DNA of 64,000 nt, from assembly GCF_022549775.1 (NCBI RefSeq), contig NZ_JAKZGP010000006.1, positions 1 through 64,000 on the forward strand. The letters run 5' to 3'. Position 1 is the first letter of the stretch. Every line of letters starts with the position of its first letter. Of the stretch, positions 27,295 through 36,726 are shown piece by piece. This DNA is from Belliella filtrata. Its GTDB lineage: Bacteria > Bacteroidota > Bacteroidia > Cytophagales > Cyclobacteriaceae. The translations under genes were made by a program, and so were the position numbers. Under the pieces are notes generated by a model. It had not been told where the DNA came from. It worked only from the letters and a program-made list of their open reading frames with translations, and did no database searches.

Positions 27295-27680
27295 GCTTTA
27301 CCCAATTCAAAGTTCAAATATAACAAGTATTCAGGCATAAGTGATGAGAAGGTTTGGGATTTTAGATTTTAGAAAGCATGAATGAAAAAGGATGAGGGAG
27401 GAATACACTAAAACCAAATAAAGTGGAAACATGCCTACAGCGCAAAGGAGGAAATATTCCACATATCCTGGGGGAACCTATCCATCATTCTTAGTTCTAT
27501 GTGTCGCGTCTTTGTTTCTTGTTTCTAATTTCTCGTCTCTCATTTCTAATCTAGCTTTTCGTCTCTCGCTTCTCGTCTCCCGTCTCTTTTTTATTGAGTT
27601 TTGTTGAACCTTAATGCATGTTAAAGGTTTTATTTAGAACATTTATAGATTAACTTGCGCACAAATTGAAAAAGCAGTTC
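27295..27680. repeat. Intergenic region with pyrimidine-rich CGTCTC repeats
   Basis: The 386 bp between dnaG and the mrp-type gene hold no gene I can support. About 27504-27590 is a pyrimidine tract on the plus strand built from irregular repeats of TTCTCGTCTC, TTTCGTCTCTCG and TTTCTAAT, with at least four CGTCTC copies. GGGATTTTAGATTTTAGAA near 27356 resembles the GATTTTAAATTTTAGAA stretch at 1328-1344 in the other repeat-bearing gap, suggesting a dispersed family. The promoters of both divergent genes lie at the two ends. Confidence 0.55.
27315..27322 (-). promoter_or_regulatory. -7 box (TATATTTG) of dnaG
   Basis: Perfect TAnnTTTG on the minus strand, 21 bp before the dnaG ATG. Confidence 0.55.
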
Positions 27681-28775
27681 ATGACGATTACAAAAGAGCA
27701 AATACTTAGTGCACTATCCAAAGTAGAAGATCCAGATTTGAAAAAAGATCTTGTGACTTTAGGAATGATTCAAAATATACAAATTGAAGGGAATAATGTA
27801 AGCTTCAAGGTGGTTTTGACAACCCCTGCTTGTCCACTCAAAGAAGTGATCAAAAACAATTGTGTAGAGGCGATTGAAGACGAAATTGGAAAGGATATTT
27901 CCCTTGACATTATCATGACATCTCAAGTGACTACCACCAGAGACAATACGCCTTTACTTCCTAATGTAAAAAACATTATTGCAATAGCATCTGGAAAAGG
28001 AGGAGTTGGTAAATCTACGACTGCTAGCAATCTAGCAGTAGCGCTTGCTAATTCTGGAGCAAAAGTTGGGTTAATAGATGCTGATATATCGGGTCCATCT
28101 GTACCTACAATGTTCAATGTGGAAGCCGAGCAACCTGCTGTCAAACAAGAAAATGGCAAAAACATCATCATTCCTATAGAGCAATATGGTGTTAAATTAA
28201 TGTCTATTGGTTTTTTGACACCATCAGATTCCGCAGTAGTATGGAGAGGCCCAATGGCTAGCTCTGCCTTAAAGCAATTTATTGCTGATGTAGAATGGGG
28301 AGATTTGGATTATCTATTGATAGATTTACCTCCTGGTACATCCGATATTCACCTTACAATGGTACAAACAATACCAGTAACAGGTGCTGTAATTGTCACT
28401 ACTCCACAGAAAGTGGCTTTAGCAGATGCTACCAAAGGACTATCGATGTTCAGACAGGCTCAAATAAATGTTCCTATCTTAGGTGTTGTTGAAAATATGG
28501 CTTATTTTACACCAGAAGAATTACCAAACAATAAGTATTATCTATTTGGTAAAGAAGGTGGCAGAAGGCTGGCTGATAAGTTTGAAGTTCCCTTTTTAGG
28601 CGAAATTCCAATCGTACAAAGTATCAGAGAAAGTGGTGATACTGGATTTCCGGCTGTGATGAAAGCTGGAATTACAGAAAAAGCTTTCTCGGAATTAGCA
28701 GAATCGGTAGCACGTCAAGTTGCCATACGAAATGCAGAAAAAAGTAAAACTACAGTAGTTCACGTTAATGAATAA
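27681..28775 (+). CDS. Mrp/NBP35-family P-loop ATPase, iron-sulfur carrier type
   Basis: 364 residues from the ATG at 27681 (a TTG at 27666 is also in frame). N-terminal MIP18/DUF59 domain (about 5-85, with ILSALSKVEDPDL and a TTPACPLK Cys), then the deviant P-loop GKGGVGKST (about 105-113) and ATPase motifs DADISGPS and LIDLPPGTSD. Family members carry Fe-S clusters to apo-proteins. The usual CxxC following 'ENM' is not present: the sequence reads ENMAYFTPEELPNNKYYLFG with no Cys. An Nfu-type CxxC protein is encoded 46 bp downstream and may supply the cluster-binding thiols; that is inference. Confidence 0.9.
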   Translation: MTITKEQILSALSKVEDPDLKKDLVTLGMIQNIQIEGNNVSFKVVLTTPACPLKEVIKNNCVEAIEDEIGKDISLDIIMTSQVTTTRDNTPLLPNVKNIIAIASGKGGVGKSTTASNLAVALANSGAKVGLIDADISGPSVPTMFNVEAEQPAVKQENGKNIIIPIEQYGVKLMSIGFLTPSDSAVVWRGPMASSALKQFIADVEWGDLDYLLIDLPPGTSDIHLTMVQTIPVTGAVIVTTPQKVALADATKGLSMFRQAQINVPILGVVENMAYFTPEELPNNKYYLFGKEGGRRLADKFEVPFLGEIPIVQSIRESGDTGFPAVMKAGITEKAFSELAESVARQVAIRNAEKSKTTVVHVNE

Positions 28776-28821
28776 AAAAATCATTATGCTTAATCAAAAG
28801 CATAATTGACAAAATAACAAT

Positions 28822-29064
28822 ATGGAAATGAATGATAAGATAGAACATGCTTTAGATAGTATTAGACCGTATCTTGAAGCTGATGGAGGTAATGTGAAAG
28901 TTGTAGAATTGACTGATGATATGGTTCTGAGGTTAGAGCTAACGGGAGCATGTAGCTCATGCCCTATGTCTTCAATGACATTAAAGGCAGGAGTTGAAGA
29001 AGCAATCAAAAAGGCTATTCCGGAGATTGTGAAGGTAGAAGCTATCAATATTACAATGGCTTAA
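28822..29064 (+). CDS. NifU C-terminal (Nfu) domain Fe-S scaffold/carrier
   Basis: 80 residues forming a single Nfu domain: IRPYLEADGGNVKVVEL, then LTGACSSCPMSSMTLKAGVE with the cluster-binding CxxC. Two such proteins bridge one [4Fe-4S] cluster and hand it on. Directly follows the Mrp-type ATPase, fitting a joint role in Fe-S maturation. The next gene, an unrelated secreted protease, starts 18 bp downstream and may be read from the same transcript. Confidence 0.95.
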   Translation: MEMNDKIEHALDSIRPYLEADGGNVKVVELTDDMVLRLELTGACSSCPMSSMTLKAGVEEAIKKAIPEIVKVEAINITMA

Positions 29065-29082
29065 GATTTATAAAAATTTCGC

Positions 29083-32000
29083 ATGATAAGAACATCTAAC
29101 CGAATGAGGGTAAACTTTTGTTTTACCCTTTTCTTCTTTATTTTAAGTTTTTCCATCAAGGCACAAAGTTTTTTTGGTCAGCCGCTTCAGCATATTCATG
29201 ATGAAAAATGTGCTCATACCTATTTTGAAAAATTACAAGAAGAAGCACTCGGTGTGTATGGTTCTAAGGATTATTTCGAATCTTGGATCAATGGAAAGAT
29301 CGAAGAGGTCGCAAAATCACCAAGAATTCAAAGCAGAACTCAAAATGACGTAAGGTTAATCCCTGTTGTAGTCCATGTAATACACAATGGCACACCAGTG
29401 GGGCAAGGCACCAACATTCCTGTTTCGCAGATTGAATCTCAAATCAGGATTCTAAATGAAGATTTCAGAAGACAAAATCTAGACAGAAACCAAACCCCTA
29501 GTGAGTTTCTGAATATAGCTGCTGATGCAAATATAGAGTTTGTGCTTGCCAAAGTTGATCCAAGAGGGCTTCCTACAGACGGTATTGTAAGGGTGCAAGG
29601 CACTAAGAGTGTATATGACCAAACAGATGCAGCATTGATTTCAGAGCTTTCTAGCTGGCCACAGGAAGACTACCTTAACATGTGGGTAATCCCTCTACAA
29701 CAACCTTTTATAGGTTATGCCACGTTTCCAGTTTCAGATTTGCCCGGGCTAAACTTTGTCCCAACTCAAAGAGAACTAGACGGAGTAACAGTGGATTACA
29801 GGTATTTTGGAGAAGGAGGAAATGCCGTAGCAGGTTCACGAGGAAGAACAGCAACCCATGAAGTAGGTCACTTTTTAGGACTAAGACACATTTGGGGAGA
29901 TGCTCAAAATCCAGCCAATGGATGTGATGTAGATGACTTTGTAGAAGACACCCCAAATCAACAAACAGCAAACAACTCTTGTAGAATCAATAACCCTATC
30001 TTTTCTTGTGGAAGTAGAGACATGACTGAAAATTACATGGATTATAGTCCTGATGCTTGTATGAATTTGTTCACGCAAGGACAAGTCAACAGGATGAATG
30101 CTGTCCTTGAATTCAGTCCAAGAAGAGGTTCTCTAATAAATAATTTTGCTACTCAAGACCCTAACCCTCCTGGACTCGATCTTTCTTTAGAAAGAATCAT
30201 CAATCCTCAGGACCTTATTTGTGAAAACACAATAGTTCCGACATTGGAAATCCTTAACAGAGGTACAAGTCCTGTAACTTCAGCTGTTATTGAAATTAGA
30301 TTGAACGGAGCTTTGATACAAAGTCGAAATTTCACCTTGAACTTAGCCATTGGTGATATGATCACCGTTGATTTCAACCCTATTACATTAAATGGAAATG
30401 GCCAAGATGAGTTTCAAGCTATCATTACTCAGGTCAACGGTCAAGAATCTGATGAGAATCCCACTAACAATACATTAAGCAGTACCCCTGTTTTACAGGC
30501 AGCCTTATCCCTACCCTATTCCATTAACCTATCCACTGGAACAGACAATTGGCTCATTAGAAATCCTGACAGTTCATTGACATGGGAGAGAATATCACTT
30601 CCTATCTCTGGAACATCTCAGAACTTGATGAGAATTAGAAATTATGATTATGAGGCTCAAGGAGCATTAGATTTCTTTATTTCTCCCTCTATCAATCTCA
30701 ATGATTTTCCTAACGCTCAATTGACCTTCAACATGGCTCATGCTCCTTATAATGCCGCAGGGTTTTCTGATGCTATGTTTATTGCTGTGTCAACTGACTG
30801 TGGAAATACTTTTAATATCCTTGATGCCCCATACAGCAAAGAAAGCTTTCAGCTTCAGACCTCAGATGCAATTATTGAAGAATTCATTCCAACTTCAAAT
30901 GCTCAGTTTAGAAGAGAAATTGTAAATCTGGAGGCATACAATGATTTTGACAATGTGAGAATTGCTTTCATTGCCAGAAATGGTTATGGGAATAATATAT
31001 ACTTGAAAGATATTGAAGTTCTCACAGAAGAGACTTACAGGTACAAATTGGACCTTATAAGGCTGCTTAGTCCAGGACCGATTAATAATGGTACACAAAG
31101 TGAAGAAGTACTTCAGGTTTTCAATTCAGGAAATTTGACCGTAAACTCTTTTACGCTTGATAGACAAACTAATAATAGTATAACGCAAACTTTAATAGGG
31201 ACTGGATTTAATATTAGTCCAAATGAATCTTTGAACTTAGAGATAGATAATTCCCTAAATACCAATGGCACATCTAGACTCTCATATGAAATCAAGTTTC
31301 CAAATTTTGATCAAAACCCTAACAATAAGTCTTCATTGATTCAATTCAATGTGAGAAACACCAATACTGTCACTGTGCCATGGAGACAAAACTTTAATAA
31401 TTCGACAGTTTTGGAGCCTTGGACAAGCATTAATGTAAATAGTAATCAAAATAGCTGGGAAATATTGCCTCTTCAAAGTGAAACTCAAAACAACCTTATC
31501 AGACTAAGAAGTGATAACGCTAGTGATGAAAACTGGGTAGGATCCCCCATTTTCAACCTTTCATCTAGCAGGCAAGCCAGTATTTTCTATAGTCTTGCAG
31601 CAAGCAATCAGTCTCCCAATACAGTTTTCAAAATCATGGGAAGCTTGGATGGAGGAGTGAACTATACTGAATTGGGAAGGAAAACTGGTGATGAAATCAA
31701 CACACTCGCTTCTGGAGTTGTGAATCCAAATACTAGCACTCATTTTTCGAGAGAGTTTATAGATTTGAGTTCGCTCGCAGGAAGTGGAAGAACGAATGTA
31801 AGAATTGCATTTGTAGCAGAAAATGGAAGCCCGAGCAATGATCCAATCTACATTGATGACATTGAGCTATTTTTATCAGCGAATCCTGACCCTGTTGATC
31901 CAGGTCTTGGAAACACAATAATCTACCCTAATCCAGCAAGAGATGTGTTCAATGTGACATTTAACTTAAGAAGTAATGAGCAAGTAAATATTCAGGTAAT

Positions 32001-32154
32001 CTCATCTACTGGCGCAATAGTGCAAGATATTGACTACCCTAATACTTTGAACCAAACATATACATTCAGTACACAATTATTTTCTAAAGGTGTATTTATT
32101 GTGAAAATTACAAGTAATTCAATAACAGAAACTCGCAAACTGATTATCCATTAG
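29083..32154 (+). CDS. T9SS-secreted M43 metalloprotease (pappalysin/cytophagalysin type)
   Basis: 1023 residues. Signal peptide about 1-27; propeptide-like part; then the zinc protease with HEVGHFLGLRHIWG (His259, His263, third ligand His269) and ENYMDYSPDACMNLFTQGQ containing the Met-turn, as in M43 peptidases. CARDB-like and MAM/jelly-roll beta domains follow (about 365-940), with repeated FISPSINL / VGSPIFNLSS blocks. A T9SS type A sorting domain ends it (NTIIYPNPARDVFNV, GVFIVKITSNS). An extracellular protease that likely degrades proteins or processes surface proteins. The gap to the next gene is 103 bp. Confidence 0.93.
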   Translation: MIRTSNRMRVNFCFTLFFFILSFSIKAQSFFGQPLQHIHDEKCAHTYFEKLQEEALGVYGSKDYFESWINGKIEEVAKSPRIQSRTQNDVRLIPVVVHVIHNGTPVGQGTNIPVSQIESQIRILNEDFRRQNLDRNQTPSEFLNIAADANIEFVLAKVDPRGLPTDGIVRVQGTKSVYDQTDAALISELSSWPQEDYLNMWVIPLQQPFIGYATFPVSDLPGLNFVPTQRELDGVTVDYRYFGEGGNAVAGSRGRTATHEVGHFLGLRHIWGDAQNPANGCDVDDFVEDTPNQQTANNSCRINNPIFSCGSRDMTENYMDYSPDACMNLFTQGQVNRMNAVLEFSPRRGSLINNFATQDPNPPGLDLSLERIINPQDLICENTIVPTLEILNRGTSPVTSAVIEIRLNGALIQSRNFTLNLAIGDMITVDFNPITLNGNGQDEFQAIITQVNGQESDENPTNNTLSSTPVLQAALSLPYSINLSTGTDNWLIRNPDSSLTWERISLPISGTSQNLMRIRNYDYEAQGALDFFISPSINLNDFPNAQLTFNMAHAPYNAAGFSDAMFIAVSTDCGNTFNILDAPYSKESFQLQTSDAIIEEFIPTSNAQFRREIVNLEAYNDFDNVRIAFIARNGYGNNIYLKDIEVLTEETYRYKLDLIRLLSPGPINNGTQSEEVLQVFNSGNLTVNSFTLDRQTNNSITQTLIGTGFNISPNESLNLEIDNSLNTNGTSRLSYEIKFPNFDQNPNNKSSLIQFNVRNTNTVTVPWRQNFNNSTVLEPWTSINVNSNQNSWEILPLQSETQNNLIRLRSDNASDENWVGSPIFNLSSSRQASIFYSLAASNQSPNTVFKIMGSLDGGVNYTELGRKTGDEINTLASGVVNPNTSTHFSREFIDLSSLAGSGRTNVRIAFVAENGSPSNDPIYIDDIELFLSANPDPVDPGLGNTIIYPNPARDVFNVTFNLRSNEQVNIQVISSTGAIVQDIDYPNTLNQTYTFSTQLFSKGVFIVKITSNSITETRKLIIH

Positions 32155-32257
32155 AAATACTTGCACCTATCATTTATTAGATCAAAAGGGCACATTTATT
32201 GGAGAAGGTTAAATATAATTTTACCTTTATACGTTAGCTTAAAAAAAATCTATCTTC

Positions 32258-33034
32258 ATGAGTAAAATCAAAGATTCCATTAAAAAAGTTGGGATACATT
32301 TACTGATAATATTCGGGGTGGTCACCCTATTTTCATTTTTATTTTTAAAGGTATTTTTACCTTCTTACACTAATCATGGTCAGACGGTATCAGTACCAGA
32401 TTTAGAAGGCTTTGGGCATGATGAATTAGAAAGTTACCTGAAAAACAGGAATTTGCAGTACGAGGTTGAGTTAGACAGTGGCTTCAATGCTGACCTACCT
32501 TCCTTGACCGTATTGAAACAAATCCCAAAAGCAGGAAGTCAAGTAAAATCTGGAAGAAAGATTTATGTAACCCTTAATTCAAAAAATGCACCAATGATCA
32601 AAATGCCAAACTTGGTGCATAGTCAATTAAAGAATGTTCAAGAAATCTTGGCTAACATAGGCTTAGTAAGAGGAGAGATAAAGTATGTTCCAGACATTGG
32701 AAACAATGTGGTATTGGAGCAAAAGTATAGAGGCAGAAATATCGCAGAAGGATTCGAAATCCCAAAAGGTTCACAAATCGATTTGGTTGTAGGAGATGGA
32801 TTAGGAAATCAAATCCTTGATGTACCTAACCTCATCGGCATGGATGAAGTTGATGCGGAATTCCTCATTATAGGCTCTGGCTTGAGAATGGGTAGAATCA
32901 ATTACGTAACCACAGACTCTGTCCCTCAAGGCACAATTGTTAGACAAATACCTCCAGCTGGAGCTGAAGTAAAAACAGGAGAACCTTTGGATCTATGGAT
33001 ATCTGAAATATCAAAAGAAAGAGACTTTGAATGA
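32258..33034 (+). CDS. Membrane-anchored protein with three PASTA domains
   Basis: 258 residues: a short cytoplasmic tail, one transmembrane helix (about 13-34, HLLIIFGVVTLFSFLFLKVF), then three PASTA repeats at about 42-110, 113-182 and 184-253, each with a 'VPdL-G' start and a 'G---ipkGs-v' end (for example VSVPDLEGFGHDELESYL). PASTA domains bind peptidoglycan or muropeptides, usually attached to kinases or PBPs; here no kinase or transpeptidase domain is present. Its stop overlaps the start of the next gene (ATGA), so they are co-translated. Role: likely a periplasmic cell-wall binding factor. Confidence 0.9.
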   Translation: MSKIKDSIKKVGIHLLIIFGVVTLFSFLFLKVFLPSYTNHGQTVSVPDLEGFGHDELESYLKNRNLQYEVELDSGFNADLPSLTVLKQIPKAGSQVKSGRKIYVTLNSKNAPMIKMPNLVHSQLKNVQEILANIGLVRGEIKYVPDIGNNVVLEQKYRGRNIAEGFEIPKGSQIDLVVGDGLGNQILDVPNLIGMDEVDAEFLIIGSGLRMGRINYVTTDSVPQGTIVRQIPPAGAEVKTGEPLDLWISEISKERDFE

Positions 33035-34866
33035 CAAAGCTGAAATCAATCCTTATTTTTTCACTAGTACTACTTTTTCAAAGTATAGGTGATGCCTTTG
33101 CACAGTTCAAACAACTCGGTCTTCCACAACAAGAGAATAAAAATCAGTCTCATACAGCTAGGACCCGTGAGGATGTGGTTTTAACCTTGCCCTTTTGGGA
33201 TGACTTTAGTACCAGAGGAATTGACGATTCCAAATGGATAAATGAAGGTGCTTCACATTCAATTACTGTTGCCAATGCAGCTCCAACTATCGGTGTAGCC
33301 ATATTGGATGGTATAGCTGCCAATGGTCAACCATATGCTGACAGTCCACTCACACAAGGTGTAGCTGACCAACTTAGCTCACATATGATTGATTTGAGTG
33401 ACTTAAGTGACTCAGAAGAGCAAACAGTTTTTCTAAGCTTTTATTGGCAACCAGCTGGTAAAGCAGAAATGCCAGATGCAAATGATTTTTTGATTTTGGA
33501 ATTTTTGAATACCAATGGAGATTGGATGGAAGTATGGAGGCAGAATGGAGAACTGGAAGCCAATAGACTGTTTTTTACACATGAAATTATCCAAGTGACG
33601 CAAGACTACTTTCACGAGGCATTTCAATTTCGTTTTCAATCAAGAGGTAGACTTTCGGGTCCTTTTGATGCATGGTTGATAGACTATGTTTATCTGAATA
33701 AAAACAGAAATTCCCAAGACTTAAATAGGTTTGATAGGGCACTGACACAAGCCAACTCTCCTATTTTTAATCAATACAGTGCCATTCCGCTATTTGAACT
33801 TGAGGCTAATCCAGAGACATATTTTAATGCCACAGGAAATGAGTTCAAAAATCTAGAGAATAGGTTTAGAGCCATGGAGTATTCCATAGAGATCAGAGAA
33901 AAGGATTCACAGACAGTATTACAAAGAATCAATAACAATACGCCAATCAACCCAGTACCATTGGCACTTGAAAGAAGATCGCTTTCCTCAAACCCTATTC
34001 CCACCTTGGAACTACCAGAAGAAGAGTCAGACCTTGAGGTTATCACTTATTTGAGTACTGGTGATCGATCACTATATCAGCTGATAGCTGGAGACAGTGT
34101 GTTTTTTCCAGAAGTAGATCTTAGGGTAAATGATACTGTACGAACCTCTGTCCCGATTCGGGATTTTTTCGCCTATGACGATGGTGAGCTAGACTACTCT
34201 GCTGGGATCAATCAAAGGTCGGGAATGCTAGCTGTACGTTTTGAAAAAATCGAAGAAGCATTTCTCAAAGGAGTGAGCATCAATTTCACAAATTTCCAGC
34301 AGTTCGGTAGAGGGATAGACATCATGGTATGGACTGATTTGAATCAAGAGCCAATTTACGTTTTTGAAGCTGTTATTCCTGCTAAAGAAAATCTTGAAGA
34401 ATTTAGCTATTTTGAATTCGAGGAAAACATTCAGCTTCCTGAAGAATTCTACATTGGGTATATGCAATTTTCTAATGAATTCATATATGTTGGACTAGAC
34501 AAAAACAGAGACAGTGGTGACCAAATATACTACAACGTAACAGGAAGCTGGCAGCAAAATGAATTTGTAGAAGGCTCTTTAATGATTCGCCCACACCTTA
34601 GTCAATCACCACCTTTTGAATCAGGTGAAATAGGTCCAAGTAGTCGTATCAAGATATTTCCAAATCCTGTCACTGAATTTGTGAAAATCGAAGGTGAATT
34701 TGAGTTGATCAGTATCATAGATCAGTATGGTCGAACAATAAATGTGCAAATGGAGGAAGTGGAAAAGGGTAAAATTCTTAATTTTGCAAATCAAATGAGA
34801 GGAATATACTTGATCAATGTATATGAACAAGGAAAACCTCAGTCTTATAGAATAATCGTAAAATAA
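33031..34866 (+). CDS. T9SS-secreted beta-rich protein
   Basis: 611 residues with a signal peptide (about 1-24, ending IGDAFAQ). The N-terminal part is a jelly-roll (FWDDFSTRGIDDSKW ... LSFYWQPAGK) common to surface proteins; a second beta domain follows. The C-terminal 75 residues are a T9SS sorting domain (IFPNPVTEFVKIEGEF, GIYLINVYEQG). No catalytic motif is seen, so function is unknown. Start ATGA overlaps the PASTA gene stop; the rhodanese gene begins 2 bp after its stop, so the three are tightly coupled. Confidence 0.85.
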   Translation: MTKLKSILIFSLVLLFQSIGDAFAQFKQLGLPQQENKNQSHTARTREDVVLTLPFWDDFSTRGIDDSKWINEGASHSITVANAAPTIGVAILDGIAANGQPYADSPLTQGVADQLSSHMIDLSDLSDSEEQTVFLSFYWQPAGKAEMPDANDFLILEFLNTNGDWMEVWRQNGELEANRLFFTHEIIQVTQDYFHEAFQFRFQSRGRLSGPFDAWLIDYVYLNKNRNSQDLNRFDRALTQANSPIFNQYSAIPLFELEANPETYFNATGNEFKNLENRFRAMEYSIEIREKDSQTVLQRINNNTPINPVPLALERRSLSSNPIPTLELPEEESDLEVITYLSTGDRSLYQLIAGDSVFFPEVDLRVNDTVRTSVPIRDFFAYDDGELDYSAGINQRSGMLAVRFEKIEEAFLKGVSINFTNFQQFGRGIDIMVWTDLNQEPIYVFEAVIPAKENLEEFSYFEFEENIQLPEEFYIGYMQFSNEFIYVGLDKNRDSGDQIYYNVTGSWQQNEFVEGSLMIRPHLSQSPPFESGEIGPSSRIKIFPNPVTEFVKIEGEFELISIIDQYGRTINVQMEEVEKGKILNFANQMRGIYLINVYEQGKPQSYRIIVK

Positions 34867-34868
34867 TC

Positions 34869-35171
34869 ATGGAAGATATTCAAGTCGAAGAGTTAAAAGA
34901 AAGGTTAGACAAGCAAGAAAGCTTTGTATTCATTGATGTAAGAGAAGAATGGGAATACGAAGAGGATAATTTAGGTGCCTTAAATATTCCATTAGGTACT
35001 TTGCCACACCAGCTAGACGAAATTAATCAGTACAAAAATCAAGAGATCATCATTCATTGCAGATCTGGTGCAAGAAGCGGAAATGCTAAAAAGTTTCTAG
35101 AAACCAAAGGATTTTCCAAAGTTAGAAATGTGATCGGTGGAATCAATGCTTTCAGGGCACTGGAAGATTGA
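34869..35171 (+). CDS. Single-domain rhodanese-like sulfurtransferase
   Basis: 100 residues, one rhodanese domain: FIDVREEWEYEED near the N-terminus and the active-site loop HCRSGARSGNA with the catalytic Cys, followed by the usual V-NViGGI ending. It transfers sulfur from thiosulfate or persulfides, and it lacks a signal peptide, so it acts in the cytoplasm. Last gene of the PASTA/T9SS operon, with a terminator at 35263-35310. The functional link to its secreted neighbours is not clear. Confidence 0.95.
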   Translation: MEDIQVEELKERLDKQESFVFIDVREEWEYEEDNLGALNIPLGTLPHQLDEINQYKNQEIIIHCRSGARSGNAKKFLETKGFSKVRNVIGGINAFRALED

Positions 35172-35262
35172 GGTTAGATTAGCAATAATCATTATTATCA
35201 ATATAATGATCATAGAAAATATATAATTATTTGCTTTATCGCATAACGCTATAAAGAATTAT

Positions 35263-35310
35263 AAAAAAATCCCAAAACTTCAAAAAAAGCTAGTTTTGGG
35301 ATTTTTTTTA
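35263..35310 (+). terminator. Strong terminator of the PASTA-rhodanese operon
   Basis: AAAAAAATCCCAAAACTT (from 35263) pairs with AAGCTAGTTTTGGGATTTTTTT-type sequence (35288-35310); the 12-bp ATCCCAAAACT/AGTTTTGGGAT stem is followed by a run of Ts. Confidence 0.85.
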
Positions 35311-35368
35311 TCACAACAATATATAAATTTAAATATAGTTATATGATATCGTTCATAATGTAAGTTAA

Positions 35369-35929
35369 CTACCTAATTCCTTGATCAGGATATTTCCCAG
35401 TGACATTGCGACCAAAGGCTTTCATTTCTTCGATCTGGGCATCCATATTCCCGTCAGGCATGATAATAGGACCGATCCCAGCTTCTTTCTTTTTATAGTC
35501 CAAATACCCGACTACTATAGGTACATTAGCTCCCAAAGCGATATGGTAGAACCCAGACTTCCATCTAGGCGCATAACTCCTTGTACCCTCCGGAGTAACC
35601 ATCATCACTAATTCATCTGAGTCTTTTAGTAGATTTATCATCAACTCTGTATAAGTTTGCTTTCTTTTGCCAGCAGTTTTCTTTCTGTCTATAGCTAATC
35701 CTCCCAAACCTTTGATCAGCCATCCTAGTGGCCCCACCATCACCTCTTTTTTGATGGTAAACTTGACAGGAACATCCATTAGATAAAAAGCAGCTCTTGC
35801 ATAAAGTAAATCCCAATTACTTGTGTGGGGTATGGCAATCAAAACAGCCTTTTTCATTGATTTTGGCCAAGTAGAAACAAATTTCCACCCAGTCAACCAA
35901 AATACTATTCTAGAAAGGAACTTCATCAT
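35369..35929 (-). CDS. 1-acylglycerol-3-phosphate acyltransferase family protein
   Basis: 186 residues; motif I is HTSNWD (the His-x4-Asp catalytic pair), motif III region TPEGTRS, and IVVGYLDYKKK follows. Such enzymes transfer acyl chains to lysophospholipids or related acceptors at the inner membrane. The N-terminus FLSRIVFWLTGWKF is a short hydrophobic membrane anchor. The patatin gene is 11 bp upstream on the same strand and the metallo-hydrolase before that, so hydrolysis and re-acylation genes share an operon. The exact acceptor is unknown. Confidence 0.88.
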   Translation of the reverse strand: MMKFLSRIVFWLTGWKFVSTWPKSMKKAVLIAIPHTSNWDLLYARAAFYLMDVPVKFTIKKEVMVGPLGWLIKGLGGLAIDRKKTAGKRKQTYTELMINLLKDSDELVMMVTPEGTRSYAPRWKSGFYHIALGANVPIVVGYLDYKKKEAGIGPIIMPDGNMDAQIEEMKAFGRNVTGKYPDQGIR

Positions 35930-35940
35930 ATCAGTTAATA

Positions 35941-36726
35941 TTACGCTAATTTTCCCAAATCACGAAAATCTTCGTGTTCTTCAATAAATTTCAATGCAGC
36001 TTGATAGCCTGCGTCATAGATTTCACCTGCTTTTTTGATATCAAAGACGCCATACTTAGCTAGCCCCTTTGGTTCAATAAAAAAGTCGCACTTATTTTTT
36101 CGACTGTATACATTATAATTCATTGACATGATTACTGTCCGTTCAATCAAATTTTTGATGTTGGTAATGTTATGTTCTTCAGGGAGATGGTTACAATTTA
36201 CGCCAATTATCACATCACAGACACCTTCATGTGGTTCTACTGGCATGTTGTTCAAGACCCCACCATCTACATAATAGCGGCCATCTATCTCTATTGGGTC
36301 AAACATCCCAGGAATGCATGATGAAGCCATCACAGCCTTAATTAATGGTCCTTTTGAAAAATAGACCACTTTTCCCCTTTTGATATCAGTAGCTGCCACG
36401 GTAAGAGGGATGCTTAGTGAAGCAAAATCATCTTCAGTAAAGTACTTCTCAAACAACGCTACTACCGTATCCATTCGGAAGATTCCTGTCCAGCTTATTG
36501 CTGGACGCATAAATTTAAAATAATTGGTAGACACTATGGCATCAAAAATCTCATCTGCCTTGTATCCTTTACAATACATAGCACCTGCTATGGCTCCAGC
36601 ACTGCTTCCACTCACTTGGTCTGGTTTGATACCGAACTCATCCAGTGCTTTGATCACTCCCAAGTGTGCAATTCCTCTGATGCCTCCACCAGAGAAAGCT
36701 AAGCCTATACGCTGTTTAGATTTCAT
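35941..36726 (-). CDS. Patatin-like phospholipase (NTE/RssA type)
   Basis: 261 residues; the ATG at 36726 is used (36729 would be TTG). Ser-Asp dyad hydrolase: oxyanion motif GGGIRGIAHLG at residues about 14-24, nucleophile in GSSAG (about 40), and catalytic Asp in DGGVLNNMP (about 168). Acts on ester bonds of (lyso)phospholipids. No signal peptide; cytoplasmic or membrane-associated. It overlaps the upstream metallo-hydrolase gene by 11 bp and precedes the acyltransferase by 11 bp, suggesting joint lipid remodelling. Confidence 0.94.
   Translation of the reverse strand: MKSKQRIGLAFSGGGIRGIAHLGVIKALDEFGIKPDQVSGSSAGAIAGAMYCKGYKADEIFDAIVSTNYFKFMRPAISWTGIFRMDTVVALFEKYFTEDDFASLSIPLTVAATDIKRGKVVYFSKGPLIKAVMASSCIPGMFDPIEIDGRYYVDGGVLNNMPVEPHEGVCDVIIGVNCNHLPEEHNITNIKNLIERTVIMSMNYNVYSRKNKCDFFIEPKGLAKYGVFDIKKAGEIYDAGYQAALKFIEEHEDFRDLGKLA

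Noticed and set aside
27500-27590. CRISPR array in the CGTCTC-rich tract
   Set aside because: Repeats are only 6-10 bp, irregular in spacing and lack unique spacers; no cas genes are present.
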